DNA of 64,000 bases from NCBI RefSeq assembly GCF_012163155.1, contig NZ_JAAVUN010000003.1:1-64000 (forward strand). The letters run 5' to 3'. The first letter of the stretch is position 1, and each line of letters starts with the position of its first letter. Made by a program: the position numbers and the translations under genes. The notes under the pieces were generated by a model. The model was not told where the DNA came from, made no database searches, and was given only the letters and a program-made list of their open reading frames with translations. This document shows, one piece after another, positions 58,164 through 64,000 of the stretch. Source of the DNA: Kocuria subflava. GTDB lineage: Bacteria > Actinomycetota > Actinomycetes > Actinomycetales > Micrococcaceae.

Positions 58164-59573
58164 GTGAATGCCAGTGCCGATTCCTCCACTCCCAACCGCT
58201 GCGAATCACCGGTCTACGGTGAGCACGCACCCACCATGCGGGTGATTGACCTGCGTGGTCAGGATCTGAGCTGGGCGCAGTTGCGTGCGGCCGTCCCGCG
58301 TCAGACTCCGCAGTCCCTGAATCAGGCGGAGGCCACGGTTCGCGCCATCATCGAGGACGTCCAGGCCCGTGGTCCTGCGGCACTTCGGGAGTACGCGGGG
58401 CGCTTCGATCGAGTCGAGCAGGACCGCATCAAGGTTGATGCAGCTGCCATCCAGGATGCCGTGCACCAGCTGGATCCGGCCGTTCGCCACGGGTTGGAGT
58501 CCGCCATCGCGCGGTGCCGTGCTTTCGCTGCGGCCCAGCGTCCGGCGGATGCGGAAGTTGAGGTGGCACCTGGCGCCAAGCTGGTGCACCGGTGGACGCC
58601 AGTGGCTCGCGTGGGACTTTACGTTCCCGGTGGTTTGGCGGTGTATCCGTCATCAGTGGTCATGAACGTGGTTCCGGCTCAGGCCGCCGGGGTGGATTCC
58701 GTGGTGTTGTGCACCCCGCCGCAGGCGGAGTTCGGTGGCCTCCCGCACCCCACGATTCTGGCGGCTGCCGGGTTGTTGGGGGTTGACGAGGTGTGGGCCA
58801 TCGGCGGAGCCCAGGCACTGGCTGCCATGGCTCACGGAGTGAGCGACCCCGACCACGGTGACACGCTGGAAGCAGTGCAGACCATCACCGGCCCCGGCAA
58901 CATATTTGTGGCCACCGCCAAGCGTCTGCTGCGTTCTGTGGTGGGCGTGGATGCGGAAGCCGGAACCACGGAGATCGCGGTGATTGCCGATCACACGGCA
59001 CAGGCCGATTACGTGGCTGCTGACCTGATTTCCCAGGCCGAGCATGATCCGGACGCGGGCTCGGTGCTGATCACCCACCAGCCGGACGTGGCCGATCGCG
59101 TGGCTGCTGCCGTTGCTCGCATGGCGCCGCAGGCTCGTCATGCTGAACGCATCAAGACCGCGTTGGAAGGCCCTCAGTCCGGCGTCATCCTGACGGAGAG
59201 TCTTGATGCCTCCATTCAGGCAGCGGATGCCTACGCGGCAGAACACCTGGAGATCCATACGGACAACGCCTGGGAGGTAGCGGCACGTGTGCGCAATGCC
59301 GGTGCCATCTTCGTGGGCCCCTACAGCCCGGTTCCACTGGGCGATTATGCGGCTGGTTCCAATCACGTGTTGCCCACTGGTGGTTCTGCAGTTCATGCAC
59401 AAGGTCTGTGTACCACCAGTTTCATGAAGGCCGTTCAGGTCATCGAATACACGCAGGAGGCTCTGGGAGCCCTGCAGACGGACATCGTGGCCCTGGCAGA
59501 GGCGGAGAATCTGCCCAATCACGGCGTGGCCGTCACAGTCCGCGCCGCTGCCGCAACGGGTGGAGAGGGCTGA
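58164..59573 (+). CDS. hisD: Histidinol dehydrogenase
   Basis: A zinc enzyme catalysing the last two oxidations of histidine synthesis. Family blocks include RVGLYVPGGLAVYPSSVVMNVVPAQAAGV, AIGGAQALAAMAHGV, GPGNIFVATAKR, AGTTEIAVIAD, EHLEIH and GSNHVLPTGGSA. The start is open: GTG 58164 fits the -10 spacing and gives 469 residues; the conserved region begins at Met 58236 (MRVIDLRGQ), so about 24 N-terminal residues are extra or untranslated. No other his genes are present. nrdR follows after 3 nt. Confidence 0.93.
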   Translation: MNASADSSTPNRCESPVYGEHAPTMRVIDLRGQDLSWAQLRAAVPRQTPQSLNQAEATVRAIIEDVQARGPAALREYAGRFDRVEQDRIKVDAAAIQDAVHQLDPAVRHGLESAIARCRAFAAAQRPADAEVEVAPGAKLVHRWTPVARVGLYVPGGLAVYPSSVVMNVVPAQAAGVDSVVLCTPPQAEFGGLPHPTILAAAGLLGVDEVWAIGGAQALAAMAHGVSDPDHGDTLEAVQTITGPGNIFVATAKRLLRSVVGVDAEAGTTEIAVIADHTAQADYVAADLISQAEHDPDAGSVLITHQPDVADRVAAAVARMAPQARHAERIKTALEGPQSGVILTESLDASIQAADAYAAEHLEIHTDNAWEVAARVRNAGAIFVGPYSPVPLGDYAAGSNHVLPTGGSAVHAQGLCTTSFMKAVQVIEYTQEALGALQTDIVALAEAENLPNHGVAVTVRAAAATGGEG

Positions 59574-59576
59574 GGG

Positions 59577-60188
59577 GTGCACTGTCCGTTCTGCCGCCAC
59601 CCCGATTCCAAGGTCGTGGACTCCCGCACCACGGACGACGGCGCCGCCATCCGTCGGCGCCGCCAGTGCGGTTCATGTGGTCGGCGGTTCTCCACCTTGG
59701 AGACCACCACCATTGCCGTGATCAAACGCTCCGGGGTCACCGAGCCCTTTGAGCGCTCCAAGATCGTCTCCGGGGTACGGAAGGCCTGCCAGGGGCGGCC
59801 CGTGACGGAAGACGACCTTGCCAAGTTGGCGCAGGAGGTGGAAGAAGCCGTCCGGTCCCAGGGCATAGCGGAGATCGAGGCCCATGAGGTGGGGCTGGCC
59901 ATCCTCCAGCCCTTGCGACGCCTGGACGTGGTGGCCTACCTGCGGTTTGCCTCCGTCTACCAGGCGTTCAACGATCTCAATGATTTTGAGGCGGCCATTG
60001 ACGTCCTGCGGCAGGAGCAGCAGGTTCAGGCCGCGGGCCAGCAGGCGTTGGTGGAGGAGGGCGGTCACGCGCCGCGCCGATCCAAGCGGGCTGCTGCAAA
60101 CACTCAAGCCAAGACTCAGACTCGTGGCGGGAAGGCTCGTGAGTCCGCGTCTGCAGAGACTCAACCTGCGCAGGAACGTTTGCTTTGA
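59577..60188 (+). CDS. nrdR: Ribonucleotide reductase repressor NrdR
   Basis: The protein has a zinc ribbon ([27 protein letters not shown]) and an ATP-cone domain ([23 protein letters not shown]). It represses ribonucleotide reductase genes when dATP is bound. At 203 residues it is about 50 longer than usual; the tail is Ala/Gln/Lys/Arg-rich ([18 protein letters not shown]). GTG 59577 follows the hisD stop directly with GGAGAGG inside hisD. Its target boxes were not found in this window. Confidence 0.95.
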   Translation: MHCPFCRHPDSKVVDSRTTDDGAAIRRRRQCGSCGRRFSTLETTTIAVIKRSGVTEPFERSKIVSGVRKACQGRPVTEDDLAKLAQEVEEAVRSQGIAEIEAHEVGLAILQPLRRLDVVAYLRFASVYQAFNDLNDFEAAIDVLRQEQQVQAAGQQALVEEGGHAPRRSKRAAANTQAKTQTRGGKARESASAETQPAQERLL

Positions 60189-60335
60189 TCCTGGCCGGTG
60201 GGCGCTACAGGCCTGGTTGAGGGTTAACACCCGGCAACGTAGCGGCCAACTTCCGGTGTGTCCTACGATGAACCAGAAAATTTCCTGAACTTCCGGGTTG
60301 CTTTTCTCGGAAACATGGTCATAAACTGAACGCAC

Positions 60336-60390
60336 AAAGCCCGGTAGGGGTTGCGGAGGGGAAGCCGCGACACCTGCCGGGCTTTATTCA
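60336..60390 (+). terminator. Rho-independent terminator downstream of nrdR
   Basis: aaagcccggtagg (60336-60348) pairs with cctgccgggcttt (60373-60385) with one G-U, followed by ATT. An inner gcgg/ccgc stem lies in the loop. Confidence 0.85.
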
Positions 60391-60499
60391 TGCCCCAACA
60401 CTTGCATGAAGTTCGGCAGTGGGATGAGGCTTTGCCGGTGGCAATCACTCTGAAGTTTCAGGTGAAAGTTTAAGCGTGCAAACTTGCGCGACACATGAG

Positions 60500-60559
60500 A
60501 TCACCACCTGCTGCTGAGATCACCGACAACGGGGTGTCATCTCAGCAGCAGGTGGTGAT
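60500..60559. repeat. Perfect 21-bp inverted repeat between convergent genes
   Basis: Arms at 60500-60520 and 60539-60559 are exact reverse complements (core cacctgctgctgag) around an 18-nt centre. There is no T-run. It may stop ppgK transcription or be a REP-like element. Confidence 0.9.
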
Positions 60560-60612
60560 GTCACGAGTAGGGGCCCGGTACCGAGGGGCTCAGGGCCGCG
60601 GGCTGGGTGCGC

Positions 60613-61479
60613 TCAGGCCTCTCCGGTGATGGAGATGGTTTCGCCTTCCGCCCACAGGGCAGCACCCACGATGCCTGCGTTGTTGCGCAGCTGTGCCACC
60701 TTCAGGGGCGTGTTCAGTTCCAACAGGGGCAGGAACTTGTCCGCCTTCTTGGACACTCCGCCTCCGATGATGAACAGCGACGGCGTGAACAGCATCTCCA
60801 CGTGCTCAAAATAAGGCTGCAGGCGCTTGGTGGCCCACTTTTTGAAAGACAAGTCATCCCGCTCGCGCGCGGTGGCAGAAGCGCGCGTTTCGGCGTCGTG
60901 TCCATCCAGTTCCAGGTGGCCCAGTTCAGCGTTGGGCACCAGCTTGCCGTCCACGATCAGTGCGGAACCGATGCCCGTGCCCAGGGTCATCACCAGCACC
61001 GTCCCGGAGACGTCCTTGCCCGCCCCGTAAAGGGTTTCGGCCAGGCCGGCGCCGTCGGCGTCGTTGAGGGCGGACACCGGGCGGTTGAGCTTCCCCGCCA
61101 GAAGACCCGCGATGTTGGCACCCACCCAGGTGGGGTCGATGTTGGCGGCCAGCAACGTCACGCCGTCCTTGACGATGGAGGGCACGATCACGCCGATGGG
61201 GGAGTCCGGTTCAGGAGCCCCCTCACGGGTCTGCAGTTCCGCGACGATCTGTTGAATGACCTCAGCCACGGCCTCCGGAGTGGCGGGCTGCGGGGTGGGG
61301 ATGCGGTATCGCTCACCCACCAGATCCCCGGCGTCAAGGTCCACGATTCCGCCCTTGACGCCGGTGCCTCCCACATCAATGCCGATCACGCGGCGCGGGC
61401 TGGTGGGGGAGCCCAGTGCGGCTGACGGTGCAGGATCGTCAGGGCGCTGGCCGGTGGTGTTGGTCTGCTCGGTGCTCAT
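60613..61479 (-). CDS. ppgK: Polyphosphate glucokinase
   Basis: A 288-residue ROK-type kinase phosphorylating glucose with polyphosphate (or ATP), typical of actinobacteria. Blocks include [53 protein letters not shown] (catalytic Asp in NDAD) and [14 protein letters not shown] 61479 has AAGGA about 10 nt upstream; a GTG at 61500 forms a GTGA overlap with the map stop and is an alternative. Co-transcribed with map. Confidence 0.93.
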   Translation of the reverse strand: MSTEQTNTTGQRPDDPAPSAALGSPTSPRRVIGIDVGGTGVKGGIVDLDAGDLVGERYRIPTPQPATPEAVAEVIQQIVAELQTREGAPEPDSPIGVIVPSIVKDGVTLLAANIDPTWVGANIAGLLAGKLNRPVSALNDADGAGLAETLYGAGKDVSGTVLVMTLGTGIGSALIVDGKLVPNAELGHLELDGHDAETRASATARERDDLSFKKWATKRLQPYFEHVEMLFTPSLFIIGGGVSKKADKFLPLLELNTPLKVAQLRNNAGIVGAALWAEGETISITGEA

Positions 61480-61496
61480 CTGGTGGGTCCTTTCGC

Positions 61497-62441
61497 TCAC
61501 GCAGCGCTGTTGTCAGGAAGAGTAAGGATCTCGACGCCGTCGTCCGTGACCACCATGGTGTGTTCGAACTGTGCGGTGCGCAGCCGGTCCCGTGTGGTGA
61601 TGGTCCAGTCGTCGTCCCACTGGTCCCACTGAATGGTGCCCAGGGTCAGCATGGGTTCAATGGTGAAGATCATCCCGGCCCGGATCTCTGAGGAGTAGGC
61701 GGGAGCGGCGTCGTAGTGCGGAATGATCAGTCCTGAGTGGAACTCGCGGCCCACACCGTGGCCGGTGAAGTCACGGACCACGCCGTAGTCAAAGCGCTGC
61801 GCGTATTTCTCAATGACGCGCCCGATCACGTTGAACTGCCGTCCGGGGCGCACTGCCTTGATGGCGCGGTTCAGGGCTTCCTGAGTGCGTTCCACCAGCA
61901 GGCGCGACTGCTCATCCACCTCGCCGACCAGGAACATAGCGTTGGTGTCCCCGTGCATGCCGTCCTTGTAGGCGGTCACGTCCAGGTTGATGATGTCCCC
62001 GTCCTCCAGCACGGTGGAGTCCGGGATGCCGTGGCAGATGACCTCGTTCAAGGAGGAGCACAGAGACTTGGGGTAACCGTGGTAGCCCAACGTGGAGGGG
62101 TAGGCACCGTGATCGCACATGTATTCGTGGGCGATTCGGTCCAGTTCATCGGTGGTGGTCCCGGGGACACACGCCCTGCCGGCTTCCTGCAGGGCGTTGG
62201 CTGCGATCCGCCCGGCAGCACGGACCCGATCGATTTCCTCAGCGGTGTACATGTTGGAGTCGTTGCCTTCATCGGCTTCCGGCTTGCCCACGTACTCCGG
62301 GCGGGTGATGGCCGCCGGAACTTGCCGCCACGGGCTGAGGACGCCGGGGGCCAGCCGCCCCACAGGGGCGGTTCCGGGCTGCGCGGGCAGGTTGTGGGAC
62401 TGCCCGGAGGTTCCGGGCGTGGTGGCAGTGGGTGTGCTCAC
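61497..62441 (-). CDS. map: Methionine aminopeptidase, type I with N-terminal extension
   Basis: A 314-residue metalloprotease removing the initiator Met. Metal ligands are two Asp in [16 protein letters not shown], His in [11 protein letters not shown], and Glu in FTIEPML and FEHTMVV. An N-terminal extension of about 60 residues ([19 protein letters not shown]) is the kind seen in actinobacterial MapB. GTG 62441 has AGGAG upstream; the longer open frame before it has no support. ppgK follows. Confidence 0.93.
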   Translation of the reverse strand: MSTPTATTPGTSGQSHNLPAQPGTAPVGRLAPGVLSPWRQVPAAITRPEYVGKPEADEGNDSNMYTAEEIDRVRAAGRIAANALQEAGRACVPGTTTDELDRIAHEYMCDHGAYPSTLGYHGYPKSLCSSLNEVICHGIPDSTVLEDGDIINLDVTAYKDGMHGDTNAMFLVGEVDEQSRLLVERTQEALNRAIKAVRPGRQFNVIGRVIEKYAQRFDYGVVRDFTGHGVGREFHSGLIIPHYDAAPAYSSEIRAGMIFTIEPMLTLGTIQWDQWDDDWTITTRDRLRTAQFEHTMVVTDDGVEILTLPDNSAA

Positions 62442-62668
62442 GTGTTCTTGGGCTCCTGGGTCCTGGACGGTGTCTGGATCTTCCGCCAGCCTAATTGGCC
62501 TGCCCGCCTGCTGCACCGTCCACGCGGGTGCGATGTGGTTCGTGTGACGGGGTGACGACACCGTTGCGGGAGTGTGTCGTAGGCTGATCGGCAAGGGTTC
62601 CACGCTGGTGAGAACCTTTCCGTTGGCAACACCGGCCATTGGATTGTAGAGACCGCACGGAGGACGTC

Positions 62669-62845
62669 ATGGAGTTCTGGTACAACCTCAAGACCCGCGA
62701 GGTTGAGGTGGGCCCGCAGTCCGATTACAGCCAGTTGATGGGGCCGTATGCCTCCCGCGAGGATGCGCAGCGGGCGTTGCAGACCGCGGCCGAGAACACC
62801 AAGCGTTGGGATGACAACGAGCGTGAGTACCGCCAGGACGACTGA
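62669..62845 (+). CDS. Small conserved SPOR-like protein
   Basis: A 58-residue protein, MEFWYNLKTREVEVGPQSD..., ending in ENTKRWDDNEREYRQDD. It resembles small actinobacterial proteins annotated as SPOR-domain containing that sit beside map. GGAGG lies 5 nt before the ATG. No signal peptide or membrane helix. It is divergent from map. Function unknown. Confidence 0.8.
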   Translation: MEFWYNLKTREVEVGPQSDYSQLMGPYASREDAQRALQTAAENTKRWDDNEREYRQDD

Positions 62846-62875
62846 CTGGCGGTCTCACACGGTGGGGTGGGCCGC

Positions 62876-63721
62876 TCAATACGTGTGTTCTTGGGCAGGG
62901 AACGCTCCTGATCGGACGTCCTGGACGTAGTCCGTCACGGCTTGGGTCATCACGCCACGCAGGTCTGCATAGCGCTTGACGAACTTGGCCACCTTGCCAC
63001 CGTTGAGGCCCAAAGCGTCCTGCCACACCAGGACCTGGCCGGTGGTCTGGGCCCCTGCCCCGATTCCGATGGTGGGCACAGTGAGAGCCTGATCCACGGA
63101 GGTGGCAGTTTCTGAGGGCACCATCTCCATCAGGATGCAGAAGGCGCCGGCAGCTTCCAGGGCCAGGGCATCGTCCAGAACCTTCTGGGCAGCGTCTCCG
63201 CGTCCCTGGATGCGGTAGCCGCCCATGGCGTGTTCGGACTGCGGGGTGAAGCCCACGTGGCCGATCACGGGGATACCTGCACGGACCACGGCAGCCACCA
63301 GGTGGGCGGTGGAGGCATCGGCCTCGATCTTCACGCCGTGCGCGCCGCCCTCCTTCATGAACCGCACCGCAGTGCGCACGGCTTGCTCGGGGGACTCCTC
63401 GTAGGAGCCGAACGGCAGATCCACCACCACAAAGGCCCGCTTGGCGGCTGCAGCCACTGCACGGCACATGGGCAGCAACTCGTCAACGGTGATGGGCAAC
63501 GACGACGAATGGCCCAACACGGTGCTGCTGGCGGAATCTCCCACCAGCAGTGTGTCGATTCCCGCCTGGTCAAAAAGCTCAGCCGTCATGAAGTCGTAGC
63601 TGGTCAGCATGGTGAAACGCTCACCGGCGGCCTTGGCCTGTGCCAGATGATGGGTGCGGATCCGCTGAACCTGGGCCAGGCCGTCTCCGGTGTTTTCCTG
63701 CGGCGTTGCAGAGTTGCTCAT
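62876..63721 (-). CDS. panB: 3-methyl-2-oxobutanoate hydroxymethyltransferase
   Basis: A 281-residue enzyme making ketopantoate from ketoisovalerate and methylene-tetrahydrofolate, the first step to pantothenate and CoA. Blocks are FTMLTSYDFMTAELFDQAGIDTLLVGDSAS, FVVVDLPFGSYEES, GGAHGVKIEAD, IPVIGHVGFTPQS, and IGIGAGAQTTGQVLVWQDALGL. ATG 63721 (MSNSATPQEN) follows TAGGCT by 7 nt; the longer frame before it is unlikely. In M. tuberculosis panB is also near glnA2. Confidence 0.94.
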   Translation of the reverse strand: MSNSATPQENTGDGLAQVQRIRTHHLAQAKAAGERFTMLTSYDFMTAELFDQAGIDTLLVGDSASSTVLGHSSSLPITVDELLPMCRAVAAAAKRAFVVVDLPFGSYEESPEQAVRTAVRFMKEGGAHGVKIEADASTAHLVAAVVRAGIPVIGHVGFTPQSEHAMGGYRIQGRGDAAQKVLDDALALEAAGAFCILMEMVPSETATSVDQALTVPTIGIGAGAQTTGQVLVWQDALGLNGGKVAKFVKRYADLRGVMTQAVTDYVQDVRSGAFPAQEHTY

Positions 63722-63728
63722 GGGTTCC

Positions 63729-63734
63729 AGCCTA
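63729..63734 (-). promoter_or_regulatory. -10 element TAGGCT for a leaderless panB mRNA
   Basis: TAGGCT on the minus strand ends 7 nt before the ATG at 63721, with no ribosome site between or before. Confidence 0.5.
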
Positions 63735-63928
63735 TCGGGGGTCATGCCACCTGCTGCTGTGCAGCGGGGCTGGTTCAGCCAAGGGTGAGCGCCCGGCAGT
63801 GTACGTCCCCGGCTGTGTGAGTCAGCCGTCATGCGCAGCACCAGCCGTGTGGGTCTTCTGCCATGTAAGAGGTGTGTAAAACCTTCACGGCGGTGTTGGC
63901 CGGTGGATGGCCCGTGTGATGTGGGCGA

Positions 63929-63934
63929 TAGGGT
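63929..63934 (+). promoter_or_regulatory. Candidate -10 (TAGGGT) for glnA2
   Basis: TAGGGT lies 38 nt before the glnA2 ATG and fits the window's TAGnnT pattern; no -35 was found. Confidence 0.35.
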
Positions 63935-63972
63935 GGGGACCAAGACCCCAGAGCCCGTGTGAGGAGTTGTCC

Positions 63973-64000
63973 ATGGACCGTCAGCAAGAGTTCGTGCTGC
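63973..64000 (+). CDS. glnA2: Glutamine synthetase, GlnA2 type (5' end only)
   Basis: Only nine complete codons are in the window, MDRQQEFVL, which match the conserved start of actinobacterial GlnA2 (MDRQKEFVL in M. tuberculosis, from memory). GAGGAG precedes the ATG. The panB neighbour supports the call. Confidence 0.7.

Larger units (their letters stand above)
60189..60612. other. 424-nt structured gap between nrdR and ppgK
   Basis: No supported protein gene. It holds TTGAGGGTTAA (60217-60227), a terminator-like hairpin (60336-60385) about 150 nt after nrdR, and a 21-bp perfect inverted repeat (60500-60559). The distance between nrdR and the first hairpin leaves room for a small RNA, with no clear promoter. 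Confidence 0.6.

Noticed and set aside
60217-60330. SAM-riboswitch-like phrase (cacccggcaacg) after nrdR
   Set aside because: No matching helices were found and no gene lies downstream on that strand.

Overview
The window is bacterial chromosomal DNA from a high-GC Gram-positive organism (Actinomycetota). The evidence is a mycothione reductase, a GarA/OdhI-type FHA regulator beside an FtsR-type MerR regulator, a PknL-like kinase next to class II DAHP synthase and an Rv2175c homologue, a division cluster (dcw) without ftsA but with sepF and divIVA, a polyphosphate glucokinase, and many GTG starts. Gene order and protein character suit Micrococcales, probably Micrococcaceae; I cannot name a genus from sequence alone. 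No rRNA, tRNA, CRISPR array, prophage, insertion sequence or plasmid-type gene was seen.

Region 1 (1-11.3 kb) is a mixed metabolic and stress segment. It holds a disrupted aldo/keto reductase, an ABC-class ATPase divergent from an NmrA-like oxidoreductase across a perfect 19-bp inverted repeat, a 3-methyladenine glycosylase that has lost most zinc ligands, a DUF3533/YhgE-like membrane protein divergent from a TetR regulator over a palindromic operator, a butanediol dehydrogenase, an NhaA antiporter fused to a DsbA-like domain, and a thioredoxin-reductase-like flavoprotein with no redox cysteine pair.

Region 2 (11.3-16.9 kb) carries garA, ftsR, a bifunctional-nuclease gene and a second merR in the order known from Mycobacterium tuberculosis Rv1827-Rv1830. 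An orphan ParA and mycothione reductase follow. Region 3 (17-31.6 kb) holds an MFS transporter, an acyl-CoA synthetase with a heptad-repeat tail, a lipase-like hydrolase, plsC, aroG, pknL, a LysM transglycosylase, the Rv2175c homologue, a polyprenyl diphosphate synthase, dinB and a DUF3040 gene.

Region 4 (32.2-53.6 kb) is the dcw cluster: mraZ-rsmH-ftsL-ftsI-murE-murF-mraY-murD-ftsW-murG-murC-ftsQ-ftsZ-pgeF-yggS-sepF-yggT-divIVA-lspA. Most neighbours overlap by 4 nt (ATGA or GTGA), implying translational coupling. Together they make lipid II, build the septum and mark the poles. The MerR regulator at 12 kb is the likely activator of the ftsZ gene at 48 kb. Region 5 (53.6-64 kb) carries rluD, dnaE, hisD, nrdR, ppgK, map, a small conserved protein, panB and the first codons of glnA2.

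A recurring regulatory feature is a TAGnnT or TAAAGT -10 hexamer lying 6-7 nt before the start codon of eight genes, which predicts leaderless mRNAs. I found no clearly new multi-gene system. The best leads are the NhaA-DsbA fusion, the cysteine-free TrxR-like protein, the zinc-less Tag, the synthetase coiled-coil tail, several long perfect inverted repeats, and the 424-nt structured gap after nrdR. Everything was read by eye; no database search or alignment was run.
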